Origin: Hyphomicrobiaceae bacterium
Lineage (GTDB): Bacteria; Pseudomonadota; Alphaproteobacteria; Rhizobiales; Hyphomicrobiaceae
Direction: 5' to 3'
Length of the DNA: 48,039 nucleotides
NCBI GenBank assembly: GCA_008933705.1
Contig: WBUN01000036.1
Coordinates: 1 to 48,039, forward strand
The position numbers and the translations under genes are program-made. Below, one piece after another: positions 25,860 through 35,399 of the stretch. The number at the start of each line of letters is the position of its first letter. The first letter of the stretch is position 1. The notes under the pieces are model-generated. The model did not search any database. It saw only the letters and a list, made by a program, of their open reading frames with translations, and was not told the origin of the DNA.

Positions 25860-25938
25860 TCCGAGCACAAGCATTGGTGGGACATAGGCGACCCGGCGGT
25901 CCGCAACGCGAGCCGCCGGTGTCTTTGGAGCGGAAGCG

Positions 25939-26817
25939 GTGCTCTTCATCGACCTCTTGCAGTCGATCGCCGACGGCCTGCTGTTCGGCGCCACCTACTC
26001 GCTGATCGGCATCGGCTTCACGCTGGTGTTCGGCGTCATGCACAAGATCAACATGGCGTACGCGGCGGCATCCGTTGCCGGCGCGTATGCCGGCCTGACG
26101 CTGCTCAAGCTGGCCGGCCTGCCGCCCTTGCTGGTCATCATCATGGCTTGTCTGGCGGGGGCCGTGTTCGGGCTCCTGACCTACGTGCTGTGCTTCTGGC
26201 TGATCCCGCTCTCGCACCCGCTGGCAACTCTGATGTCCACGGTCGGCATGCTGCTGCTGATCGACGAGATCGTCGTTCATCTGACCGCTGGCATGCCGGT
26301 CAATTATCCCACAGTGATGGGCGGCATGGTCAGCCTCGGCAGTTTTCTTCTGCGCGGCGATCTCATGTTCATATTCACCATCGCGGTCCTCGCCATGGCC
26401 GCGCTCATGTACCTGATCTATCGCACCAGGCTCGGGCTGGCGACGCGTGCGGTCTCGCAGCAGCCCGTGGCGGCGCAGCTCTGCGGCATGCGCCTCGGCC
26501 AGGTCAACGCGCTCACCTTCACCATCTCGGGAGCGCTGGGTGGAATTGCCGGCTCGCTCATCGGCTCCGCCGTCGGCCTCCTTTCGCCGCTGCTGATCGC
26601 CCCCCTCACCGTGAAGGGCCTGATCGTCACGGTGATCGGCGGCCTTGGCAGCATCCCCGGCGCCATCATCGCCGGTCTCCTGGTCGGTGCCGCCGAGAAC
26701 GTGTTCCAGTTCGTGCGCGGCGTCACCGAACGCGACATCTACGTGATGCTCCTGCTTTTCGTGTTCCTGGTGTTCCGCCCGGGCGGGATACTGGGCGCGG
26801 ATCCTGGACGCAACTGA
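25939..26817 (+). CDS. Liv-type ABC permease, LivH family (set 1)
   Basis: The 292-residue integral membrane protein has about eight hydrophobic segments and the family signatures: YSLIGIGFTLVFGVMHKIN early, RTRLGLATRAVSQQPVAAQL centrally, and VTVIGGLGSIPGAIIAGLLV near the end. It forms half of the membrane channel with the next gene. The start is a GTG at 25939, with GGAG about 9 bases upstream. It lies in a tight same-strand cluster. Confidence 0.92.
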   Translation: MLFIDLLQSIADGLLFGATYSLIGIGFTLVFGVMHKINMAYAAASVAGAYAGLTLLKLAGLPPLLVIIMACLAGAVFGLLTYVLCFWLIPLSHPLATLMSTVGMLLLIDEIVVHLTAGMPVNYPTVMGGMVSLGSFLLRGDLMFIFTIAVLAMAALMYLIYRTRLGLATRAVSQQPVAAQLCGMRLGQVNALTFTISGALGGIAGSLIGSAVGLLSPLLIAPLTVKGLIVTVIGGLGSIPGAIIAGLLVGAAENVFQFVRGVTERDIYVMLLLFVFLVFRPGGILGADPGRN

Positions 26818-26833
26818 GGGCGGGGCGGGCGCA

Positions 26834-27830
<997 letters not shown>

Positions 27831-27838
<8 letters not shown>

Positions 27839-28580
27839 GCTTCGCCAGCTCTGCAAGCATTTCGGTGGCGTGAGGGCCGTCGATCAGGTCAGCTTGCGTG
27901 TCGCCAAAGGCGAAATCTTCGGGCTGATCGGACCCAACGGCTCGGGTAAGAGCACGACCGTCAACCTGATCGCTGGTCTCCTGCTGCCGACGTCGGGACG
28001 CATCGTTCTCGACGGCGAGGACATATCAAGCCTCGCCACGCACCAGCGCGTGGCACGCGGCATTGCCCGCACATTCCAGAACATCCGCCTGTTCGGCCAG
28101 CTGACCGTCTGGCAGAACCTGTGGGTGGCGGAAAACCGCGATCGCCAGCAGCGTGCACAGCCTGTCATGCCGCGCTGGTTCTGGGGCTGCGAGGGCGATC
28201 GCGAGCGCCTCGGCATTGCGCTCGAGTTCTCCGGCCTCGCCCACAAGCGCGACGATCTCGCAGCAAACCTGTCGTTCGGCGAGCAGCGCCGCCTCGAGTT
28301 GGCGCGCGCGCTGGCGTCGCAGCCGAAGCTCCTTCTTCTGGACGAGCCGGCAGCCGGCATGAACGCGCAGGAAATCGAGGAGCTCGATGCCCGCATCCGC
28401 CGCATCCGCGATGCGGGCGTGACGGTGCTGCTGATCGAGCATCACATGGAGCTGGTGATGGCAGTGACCGACCGCATCGGCGTGCTCAATTTCGGCCAGA
28501 AGATCGCCGAAGGGTCACCCGCCATGGTGCAGAACGATGCCAAGGTGCGCGAGGCCTACCTCGGCACGGCCGCGGCGTGA
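27831..28580 (+). CDS. Liv-type ABC ATPase, LivG family (set 1)
   Basis: The 249-residue ATP-binding subunit starts at a GTG (27831) that overlaps the end of the permease gene. Walker A is GPNGSGKST, the signature is LSFGEQRRLE, and Walker B is LLLLDEPAAG. The H-loop His is in LLIEHHMELV, and the Q-loop is in TFQNIRLFGQLT. It is full length for the family. It would pair with the LivF-type subunit encoded next. Confidence 0.92.
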
Positions 28581-28590
28581 GAGGAGGCAC

Positions 28591-29310
28591 ATGCTCCAGG
28601 TCAGCGACGTTGAGACGGCCTACGGAAAGATCAAGGCGCTGAAGGGCGTCTCGCTCTCGGCCGCAAAGGGGCGTATCACCTGCCTTCTGGGCCCGAACGG
28701 GGCCGGCAAGACCACGCTCATGTACACGATAGCTGGCATCCTGCGGCCCCTGCGCGGCTCCATCCGCCTCGACGGCCAGGAGATCGCCGGGCTCACCAGC
28801 GCAGCCATCGTTTCCAGGGGACTGGCCCTCGTGCCGGAGAACCGGCTGGTCTTCCCGCAAATGAGCGTCAAGGAGAACCTGGAGGCCGGCGCCTACAGGC
28901 GCAAGGACGCCGCCGGCATCGCTGAGGATATTGCGCGCATGTACGCGCGCTTTCCGCGGCTCCAGGAGCGGCGCGAGCAGCTCGCGGGCACGCTTTCGGG
29001 CGGCGAGCAGCAGATGCTCGCTGTGGCGCGCGCACTCATGTCGCGTCCTCGGATCCTGCTGATGGACGAGCCTTCGCTGGGCCTCGCGCCGATGATCGTC
29101 GAGGAGGTGTTCAGCATCATCAAGAGCCTCAACCGCGATGGGGTAACGATCTTCCTGGTGGAGCAGAATGCGCATATGGCTCTCGGCGTCGCGCACCACT
29201 TCTACCTCATGGAGCAGGGCCGCGTGACGTTCTCGGGCGAACCCGGCAAGCTCGCCGAGGATGAAGTGATCCAGCGTGCCTACCTCGGAACGAGGCGCGC
29301 GAGTGCCTGA
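28591..29310 (+). CDS. Liv-type ABC ATPase, LivF family (only copy)
   Basis: The 239-residue ATP-binding subunit has an ideal GAGGAGG before its ATG. Walker A is GPNGAGKTT, the signature LSGGEQQM, and Walker B LLMDEPSLGL. The LivF-specific VPENRLVFPQMSVKENL and LVEQNAHMAL are present. It is the only LivF-type gene among two LivG-type genes and two permease pairs. It therefore probably serves both transporters, or a second LivF is encoded outside this window. Confidence 0.92.
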   Translation: MLQVSDVETAYGKIKALKGVSLSAAKGRITCLLGPNGAGKTTLMYTIAGILRPLRGSIRLDGQEIAGLTSAAIVSRGLALVPENRLVFPQMSVKENLEAGAYRRKDAAGIAEDIARMYARFPRLQERREQLAGTLSGGEQQMLAVARALMSRPRILLMDEPSLGLAPMIVEEVFSIIKSLNRDGVTIFLVEQNAHMALGVAHHFYLMEQGRVTFSGEPGKLAEDEVIQRAYLGTRRASA

Positions 29311-29331
29311 CAGGCGGATGCCCGCAAGCCG

Positions 29332-30231
29332 ATGATCGACATCATCCAGAACACGGTTGACGGCGTCATGATTGGATCGTCGTACGCTCTGCTGGCGCTT
29401 GGCTTCACGCTGATCTTCGGCACCATGCGCCGACTCAACCTCGCCTACGGCCCAACCATCATGGCGGGTGCCTATCTCGGCACCTATGCTTTCCTGGCGC
29501 TGGACATCGGCGTGCTGCCCGTAGCCCTGCTGGTCGTCGCCGGTGCGGCCGTCGCCGGCCTCTACGTGGAGCGGCTGTGCTTCCGTCCGTTCGGCGAGGG
29601 CGCCGCAATCGCCTCCATGATCTCGAGCTTTGCGGTGTGGATGCAGATCGAGGAGGCCGCCTCGCTCGCGCTGCCGCATCACCTGAATGCATTTCCGCGA
29701 CTTGTCTCAGGCCAGCCGATCACCGTCGGCCCGTTCTTCTTCCGCCTCGATCACCTGGCGATGCTGGCAGTGGCGGCAGCAGCAGCCGCGCTGGTACATG
29801 TCGTGTTGCATCGCACCCGCTTTGGCCTCGGCGTGCGCACCCTCATCGATCACAGGCGCGCGGCCGAATTGGTCGGCGTGCCGGTGACGCATACGCTGAC
29901 GCTGGCGTTCCTGCTGGCATGCGCCATTGGCGGCCTCGCCGGCTTCCTCATCGCCGCCAGCGAGGCACAGATCACGCCGATGTTCGGCATGTGGGCGACG
30001 ACCAAGGGGCTCATCGCCATGATGATCGGGGGGCTGGGCTCTGTTCCCGGCGCGATCATGGGCGGCCTGGCCCTTGGCGTCATCGAGGCCCAGGCGCAAT
30101 GGCTATTCGGGCCACAGGTGCGTGATCTGATCGCGTGGGGCGTGCTGTTCGCCGTGCTGGCCTTGTGGCCCGGCGGGCTTCTGGGCGGACGGCAGGTGGC
30201 CGAGCAGCAAGCCGTGCAACGCCGGGTGTGA
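29332..30231 (+). CDS. Liv-type ABC permease, LivH family (set 2)
   Basis: The 299-residue membrane protein is the first channel subunit of a second transporter. It has YALLALGFTLIFGTMRRLN, RTRFGLGVRTLIDHRRAAEL, and MMIGGLGSVPGAIMGGLAL. It is only a diverged paralogue of the set 1 permease, so the two systems probably accept different ligands. It starts 21 bp after the LivF-type gene. Confidence 0.92.
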   Translation: MIDIIQNTVDGVMIGSSYALLALGFTLIFGTMRRLNLAYGPTIMAGAYLGTYAFLALDIGVLPVALLVVAGAAVAGLYVERLCFRPFGEGAAIASMISSFAVWMQIEEAASLALPHHLNAFPRLVSGQPITVGPFFFRLDHLAMLAVAAAAAALVHVVLHRTRFGLGVRTLIDHRRAAELVGVPVTHTLTLAFLLACAIGGLAGFLIAASEAQITPMFGMWATTKGLIAMMIGGLGSVPGAIMGGLALGVIEAQAQWLFGPQVRDLIAWGVLFAVLALWPGGLLGGRQVAEQQAVQRRV

Positions 30232-30234
30232 GGC

Positions 30235-31176
30235 ATGGACGACTATCTCGTCAGCGTGCTCAGCAATATCGGGATCATCTCCTTCGTGGCCCTGTCGGCT
30301 TATGTGCTGCTGCTCGCCGGCGAGGTTTCGTTCGGCCAGCAGGCCTTCTTCGCGCTTGGTGCGTATGCGGCCGGAATAGCGACCGCCATGCTGCGCTGGC
30401 CGTTGGCGCTGGCGCTCTGCCTGGGCGTGCTTGTCGGCGCGCTCGCAGCAGCGGCCGTCGGACGCGCCACCCTGCGCCTCAGCGGGCTCTATTTCGCCAT
30501 GGCCACGCTGGCATTCGCCGAGATGATGCGCATCGGCTTCGAGCTGTTCACGTGGCAGGTCGACGTGGGCGGATCGCTGGTGGGGCCCAACGGCCCCGAC
30601 GGCTTCGGCGACATCCGCTACCTGTTCGAGAACGAGATCACGCCCGCCCAATACATGCTCGTCGTATACGGGCTGCTGGCCGTCGTGCTGGCCGCCCTTC
30701 TTGTCCTCGACCGCTCGCGCTGGGGACGTGTTCTGCGCCAGGCCGGTGCGGACCCGGTGCTTGCCGAGCTGCAGGGCATCAGGGTCGTGCGCGTCCGGCT
30801 CGTGGCGGCGGCGGCGGCCGGCGCGCTGGCAGGATTGGGCGGAGGTCTCTACGCGCACCTGCTGACTTACGTCGAACCGCGCAATTTCGACATCATGCTG
30901 GGCGTGCACAGCCTGGCCTACGGCCTCATCGGAGGCCTCGGCACGGCATTCGGCCCCGTCCTCGGCGTCCTCATCGACATAGGGTTGCTGGAATCCTCGC
31001 GCCTGTTCCAAGGCTACCGCATGATCGCATTCGGCGGCTTGGTTGCGGTGCTGTTGATCGCGCGGCCGCGCGGCCTGCTCGACGAGCGCGCCGTACACTG
31101 GATCTCCTCGCGCGCGAAAGGCCTCTTTGATGCTCTTGCGGCTCGACGGCTTGACCATCCATTTCGGCGGCGTTGA
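30235..31176 (+). CDS. Liv-type ABC permease, LivM family (set 2)
   Basis: The 313-residue membrane protein has LLLAGEVSFGQQAFFALGAY, RLSGLYFAMATLAFAEMMRI, and RSRWGRVLRQAGADPVLAEL. It is the partner of the preceding permease (3-bp gap). Its 3' end overlaps the next ATPase gene by 47 bp in a different frame. The terminal residues are therefore encoded inside that gene, and only about the last 15 residues are unusual. Confidence 0.91.
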   Translation: MDDYLVSVLSNIGIISFVALSAYVLLLAGEVSFGQQAFFALGAYAAGIATAMLRWPLALALCLGVLVGALAAAAVGRATLRLSGLYFAMATLAFAEMMRIGFELFTWQVDVGGSLVGPNGPDGFGDIRYLFENEITPAQYMLVVYGLLAVVLAALLVLDRSRWGRVLRQAGADPVLAELQGIRVVRVRLVAAAAAGALAGLGGGLYAHLLTYVEPRNFDIMLGVHSLAYGLIGGLGTAFGPVLGVLIDIGLLESSRLFQGYRMIAFGGLVAVLLIARPRGLLDERAVHWISSRAKGLFDALAARRLDHPFRRR

Positions 31177-31882
31177 GGCGCTCTCGGCGCTCGACCTCTC
31201 GCTCGAGCCCGGCGCCAGCCTCGGGCTGATGGGCCCCAATGGCTGCGGCAAGACCACGCTCTTCGGCGCCGTCAGCGGCATGGTCCGCCCGACCAGCGGC
31301 CGCATCCTCCTTCACGGCGAGGATATCGTCGGATTGCCCGCGCACGCCATTGCCAGACGCGGCGTCACGCGCACGTTCCAGACCGTCCGTCTCTTCGAGC
31401 GGATGACGGTGCTGGAAAACGCCGCACCCGCCGTCATGCCCGCTGACCCGCGCGCGGTGCTGCAGACGTTGGAACGGGTGAAACTCGCTTGCCGACGCCA
31501 TGTGCTGGCGGCCGAACTCTCGCTTGCCGAGCAGCGCAGACTCGAAGTAGCCCGCGCTTTGGCGCGGGAGCCCCAACTCATCCTCATGGACGAGCCGACG
31601 GCCGGCCTCAATCCCGAGGAGACGGACGAGATGGTTGCGCTCATCCGCGACGCGGTGCTGCCCCGGTGCGCCTTGATCCTCGCGGAGCACAAGCCCGACG
31701 TCATCGCCGCACTGTGCCCCGCCGTCCTGCTGCTCGACCGGGGACGCAGGGTCATGCAGGCGCCTCCCGACGAGCTTTATGTGAGCGCCGCGTTCCGCAA
31801 CTCCTATCTCGGCATCGCCGGGGGCACGGCAGTTTACAAAGGCAATGAAGCCGAGGAAGCTGGCCGCCAAATGAAGGAATGA
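31130..31882 (+). CDS. Liv-type ABC ATPase, LivG family (set 2), atypical signature
   Basis: The 250-residue ATP-binding subunit has Walker A GPNGCGKTT, Walker B LILMDEPTAGLNPEE, and an H-loop in ILAEHKPD. Its signature reads LSLAEQRRLE, so the usual Gly of LSxGE/Q is Ala. That Gly contacts the ATP gamma-phosphate in the dimer, so activity may depend on the intact signature of the LivF partner. The start is the ATG at 31130 with AAAGG upstream. It overlaps the permease by 47 bp. The C-terminus ends in a short charged tail. Confidence 0.9.
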   Translation: MLLRLDGLTIHFGGVEALSALDLSLEPGASLGLMGPNGCGKTTLFGAVSGMVRPTSGRILLHGEDIVGLPAHAIARRGVTRTFQTVRLFERMTVLENAAPAVMPADPRAVLQTLERVKLACRRHVLAAELSLAEQRRLEVARALAREPQLILMDEPTAGLNPEETDEMVALIRDAVLPRCALILAEHKPDVIAALCPAVLLLDRGRRVMQAPPDELYVSAAFRNSYLGIAGGTAVYKGNEAEEAGRQMKE

Positions 31883-31886
31883 CCCC

Positions 31887-32306
31887 GTGCCCAGAAGTCT
31901 CCATTTTGCTCTCGCTGCCGCCCTTGCCGTCATCGCCGGCGCAGCGCCCGCAACGGCCGCCGACCGTGCCCGCGCGGCCGTCGCCTGCAAGGCCGTGGAT
32001 GAGAGTCTGACCTACGAGTGCACCATCAAGCTCACCAACCGGCGCACGGGCGCGCCCCTCGAGAACGCGGAGCTTGTCATTGGCGCCGACATGCCCTCCA
32101 TGCCGATGGCGCACAACGTCAAGCCGGTGACCGCCACCGCAACCACCAACCCGGGGGAATACCTGGCCCGCCTCTCCCTGGAGATGACCGGCGACTGGGC
32201 CTTGCGGCTCAGCGTGTCGGGGCCGCTCAAGGATCAAATGGTCGAGGTTCTGAACTTCACAGAGAAGGGCAGCGGCCCCCGCGCGCGCAGGGCACGGCCG
32301 CACTGA
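31887..32306 (+). CDS. FixH/YtkA-like exported protein in the transport operon
   Basis: The 139-residue protein has a signal peptide (about 1-25, ATAAD) and an immunoglobulin-like domain with a Met-rich loop ADMPSMPMAH. Strands NPGEYLARLSLEM and GDWALRLSVSG follow. It resembles the metal-gene protein at 17674-18069 in order and spacing of motifs, with a Cys pair (ACKAVDESLTYEC) of its own. The start is a GTG at 31887, with AAGGA eight bases upstream, four bases after the ATPase stop. It is unusual to find this fold between a Liv-type ATPase and a nitrilase. It may bind a metal or help another exported protein. Confidence 0.78.
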   Translation: MPRSLHFALAAALAVIAGAAPATAADRARAAVACKAVDESLTYECTIKLTNRRTGAPLENAELVIGADMPSMPMAHNVKPVTATATTNPGEYLARLSLEMTGDWALRLSVSGPLKDQMVEVLNFTEKGSGPRARRARPH

Positions 32307-32438
32307 TCGCTCGTCTGTCGCCCGCTGGAACCCGAGGTGGTGCCTTTGCGACGATTGAACTAACATTTGCGGATTGAGCCGCCGCCCGGCGGCTGCGTAC
32401 GGCGGCAACACAGCCCATGCAATTGTGAAAGGATGATC

Positions 32439-33398
32439 ATGAAGCCCTTCATTGCCGCGGTCGTGCAGACGGCGTCGGTCGCGTTTGATCCGGCCCGCAC
32501 CATCGAGAAGCTGGCCGACTACACGGCAAGAGCGGCCTCCAGCGGCGCCAAGCTGGTCGTCTTTCCGGAAGCCTTCGTGGGCGGCTATCCGAAGGGACTG
32601 GATTTCGGCGCCCGCGTCGGCTCGCGCACGCCTGCCGGCCGCGAGGCGTTCCGCGTCTATTATGACGGGGCCATCGATGTGCCAGGCCCGCACGTGACCC
32701 GGCTCGGAGAAATCGCTGCAGCACACGCGGTGCACCTGGTGACGGGCATCATCGAGCGCGACCAGGGCACGCTCTACTGCACCGTCCTGTTCTTCGGGCC
32801 GGACGGCACGCTTCTCGGCAAGCACCGCAAGCTCATGCCCACGGCCGCCGAACGCCTGGTGTGGGGCTTCGGCGACGGCTCGACGCTACCCGCGTTCGAT
32901 ACGCCCTTGGGCAAGCTCGGGGCCGTCATCTGCTGGGAGAACTACATGCCGATGCTGCGCATGGCGATGTACGCCAAGGGTGTCACGCTCTATTGCGCTC
33001 CCACGGCGGATGATCGGGAAACCTGGCTTGCAACCATGCGCCATATCGCGCTCGAGGGCCGCTGCTTCGTGCTCTCGGCGTGTCAGTTCACACGCCGCAG
33101 CGACTATCCGGGCGACTATCCCATCGACGGCAATCCGCCGGCCGACACGGTGCTGATGCGCGGCGGGAGCTGCATCATAGGCCCGCTCGGGCAGATGCTG
33201 GCCGAGCGCCGGTTCGACGAGGACGCCATCATCACGGCCGAGATCGACCCGGGTGAGGTTGCGCGCGGCAAGTACGATTTCGACGTGACCGGACACTATG
33301 CACGCCCCGACGTGTTCCGCCTGATGGTCAACGAAACCGCCCAGCCGGCGGTACAGACCAACGCGCCCGCGGTGTTCGGGGTGCGCGGCGACGTTTGA
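32439..33398 (+). CDS. nitrilase (carbon-nitrogen hydrolase superfamily)
   Basis: The 319-residue enzyme would hydrolyse an organic nitrile to the acid and ammonia. The family's catalytic triad is visible as Glu44 (VVFPEAFVGGYP), Lys131 (HRKLMPT) and Cys165 (VICWENYMP). The CWENYMP form is that of true nitrilases rather than amidases. The second of two close ATGs is chosen because AAAGG lies six bases upstream. It ends a same-strand run that begins with a CoA ligase, so the acid made could be activated and degraded. Aromatic, aliphatic or arylaceto-nitrile preference is not readable. Confidence 0.92.
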   Translation: MKPFIAAVVQTASVAFDPARTIEKLADYTARAASSGAKLVVFPEAFVGGYPKGLDFGARVGSRTPAGREAFRVYYDGAIDVPGPHVTRLGEIAAAHAVHLVTGIIERDQGTLYCTVLFFGPDGTLLGKHRKLMPTAAERLVWGFGDGSTLPAFDTPLGKLGAVICWENYMPMLRMAMYAKGVTLYCAPTADDRETWLATMRHIALEGRCFVLSACQFTRRSDYPGDYPIDGNPPADTVLMRGGSCIIGPLGQMLAERRFDEDAIITAEIDPGEVARGKYDFDVTGHYARPDVFRLMVNETAQPAVQTNAPAVFGVRGDV

Positions 33399-33434
33399 GG
33401 CGCACCTTCTGCGCCGGCGCGGCCATTCTCTGCG

Positions 33435-34037
33435 TCATCTGACTTCCTCGCGCCGCGGGCGAGCGGAACGCGACAGCCGCCTGCTGGAGCGGGAAGCCTT
33501 GTTGCGGATCGAGGCGATTGCTTCCAATGCCTCCTTGCACCAGGAAACGTATCCCCGCTCCGTCATCAATCCCACTCTGAGGCCCAGAAGCCAGCCGGTC
33601 TCGCGCACGCCCATCTCCCTGCCCGAATACCGCTTCGCCAGGATGCGCTCGTAGATGGCGAGGCGTGCTCGGTGCTTGGCGAGTCGATTGGCGATCTCGG
33701 TCGCCAGCGCATCGAGGTCGACACGATCCAGCGCATAGAGTTTGACGAGCATGTTGTCGCGCACGGGCGGGCGCTCGCTCAGCTCGCGCGACCACACCTC
33801 AATGCGATCCAGTCCGGCATCCGTGATCGTGTAGATCGTCTTGTTCGGCCTGCCGCTCTGGATCACGTCCTCGCAGTCGACCAGGCGATCCGCGCGCAGC
33901 TGCTGCAGCTCGCGATAGATCTGCTGGTGCCTTGCGCGCCAGAAGAAGCCGACCGAGCTGTCGAACATCTTGGCGAGCTCATACCCCGTCATGGGGCGCT
34001 CGGTCAGGCACACCAGAATGGCCTCGGCCAATGCCAC
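33435..34037 (-). CDS. PadR-family transcriptional regulator
   Basis: The 200-residue regulator has the PadR winged helix at about 1-85 (AILVCLTERPMTGYELAKMF, FFWRARHQQIYREL, GRPNKTIYTITDAG). A C-terminal helical dimerisation domain covers about 95-185. Phenolic acids or other small molecules relieve repression in several PadR proteins. The start is a GTG at 34037 with GGAGG five bases upstream. It is divergent from the second binding-protein gene and convergent with the nitrilase. The intervening site at 34063-34101 is a likely operator, so it probably represses itself and the downstream genes. Confidence 0.91.
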   Translation of the reverse strand: MALAEAILVCLTERPMTGYELAKMFDSSVGFFWRARHQQIYRELQQLRADRLVDCEDVIQSGRPNKTIYTITDAGLDRIEVWSRELSERPPVRDNMLVKLYALDRVDLDALATEIANRLAKHRARLAIYERILAKRYSGREMGVRETGWLLGLRVGLMTERGYVSWCKEALEAIASIRNKASRSSRRLSRSARPRREEVR

Positions 34038-34062
34038 GTCGCCTCCATCGCCCCGATTCGGC

Positions 34063-34101
34063 TATATGAACCTTATTGCATATACGGCAATTTGCATATA
34101 G
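34063..34101. promoter_or_regulatory. PadR operator candidate with three half-sites
   Basis: TATATG at 34063 is followed by CATATA at 34079 and again at 34095, so the half-sites are exactly 16 bp apart. The first two form an inverted repeat with a 10-bp spacer and the last two a direct repeat (TTGCATATA). The site is AT-rich in otherwise GC-rich DNA, just upstream of the PadR GTG, and overlaps where both divergent promoters should be. Confidence 0.65.
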
Positions 34102-34172
34102 GCTCGTCAATGCACGGGATGCAGCACTTGGAAAAGTGCTTGGACATCTCCCAAAGAGACAGGGAGGACACG

Positions 34173-35375
34173 ATGGACTTGGCTCGGAGCGCGGTCGTAG
34201 CCGCGTCGCTGTTGCTTTTCTCGCCCGCCGCCCTCAACGCGCAGACGCCCGGTGTCACCAAGGACGAGATTCGCATCGGCCAGAGCATGCCCTACAGCGG
34301 AAATGCCTCCGCCTATGGCGTCGTCGGCAGGGCGATGGCCGCCTATTTCGAGAAGCTCAACCGGGAGCAGGGCGGAATCAACGGGCGCAAGATCAAGCTG
34401 ATCAGCCTCGACGACGGCTATGCCCCGCCCAAGACCGTGGAGCAGACTCGCCGCCTAGTGGAGCAGGACGATGTGCTCCTCATCTTCGGCACGCTGGGCA
34501 CGCCCACCAACACCGCGATCCATCGCTACTTGAACACCAAGCGTGTCCCTCATCTCCTGGTCACCAGCGGCGCGCAGAAATGGGCAGATCCCAAAGCCTT
34601 TCCCTGGACCATGCCGGGCATGGTCTCATACCAGACAGAAGGGGCCGTGTACGGGCGTCACCTGCGGGCGGCCCGCCCCGATGCCAAGATTGCCCTGCTC
34701 ATGCAGAATGACGATTTCGGCAAGGACTACGCGGCCGGCTTCCGGCGCGGTCTTGGCGATGCGGCCAAGACCATGATCGTGGCAGAGGCCACCTACGAGG
34801 TCACCGATCCCACGATCGACTCGCAGATCCTCGCCTTGAAGGCGTCCGGAGCAGACGCCCTTTTCAGCATAACGCTCGGCAAGTTTTCGTCGCAGGCCAT
34901 TTCACGCGTCTACGAAATCGGCTGGCGGCCGCGGGAGTTCTTCGTTCCGACCTCCAGCACGTCCATCAAGGGAATCCTGCAGCCGGCCGGACTGGACAAA
35001 GCCGTCGGCATCATCACCAGCAGCATCGTCAAGTCGACCTCCGACCCGCAATGGAACAGCGACCCGGGCATGCGCGAGTACCTGGCCTTTCTCAAGGAAT
35101 ACCTCCCAGCGCAGGACCCGAACGACACCAGCATGATCACGGGGTACAACTCGGCAATGATCCTGGCGCAAGTTCTGAAGCAGTGCGGCGACGATCTGAG
35201 CCGCGAGAACGTGCTGCGGCAGGCCACCTCCATTCGCAACATGACCCTGCCGATGCTCCTGCCCGGGATCAAGGTCGACACCGCGCCCGACGATTACCTG
35301 CCGTACCAGACTTTGCGGCTGCAGCGTTTCGACGGCAAATCCTGGAGCCTCTTCGGCGAGCCGATTTCCGAATGA
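34173..35375 (+). CDS. Liv-type ABC transporter substrate-binding protein (second copy)
   Basis: The 400-residue periplasmic binding protein has a signal peptide (about 1-24, ALNAQTPG) and the two-lobed fold. Marks are EIRIGQSMPYSGNASAYG, GGINGRKIKLISLDDGYAP, LIFGTLGTPTNTA, and LMQNDDFGKDYAAGF. GGGAGG lies upstream of the ATG at 34173. It is only a distant paralogue of the first binding protein. It may feed the second permease set, which has no binding protein of its own beside it. That pairing is inferred. Confidence 0.92.
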   Translation: MDLARSAVVAASLLLFSPAALNAQTPGVTKDEIRIGQSMPYSGNASAYGVVGRAMAAYFEKLNREQGGINGRKIKLISLDDGYAPPKTVEQTRRLVEQDDVLLIFGTLGTPTNTAIHRYLNTKRVPHLLVTSGAQKWADPKAFPWTMPGMVSYQTEGAVYGRHLRAARPDAKIALLMQNDDFGKDYAAGFRRGLGDAAKTMIVAEATYEVTDPTIDSQILALKASGADALFSITLGKFSSQAISRVYEIGWRPREFFVPTSSTSIKGILQPAGLDKAVGIITSSIVKSTSDPQWNSDPGMREYLAFLKEYLPAQDPNDTSMITGYNSAMILAQVLKQCGDDLSRENVLRQATSIRNMTLPMLLPGIKVDTAPDDYLPYQTLRLQRFDGKSWSLFGEPISE

Positions 35376-35399
35376 GCCGGCGATAGGAGAGACGCAGCC

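Noticed and set aside
22827-25994. Long minus-strand open frame opposite the CoA ligase and binding protein
   Set aside because: It is antisense to two clear enzymes, with Arg/His/Gly-rich composition and no domain. High GC makes such shadows common.
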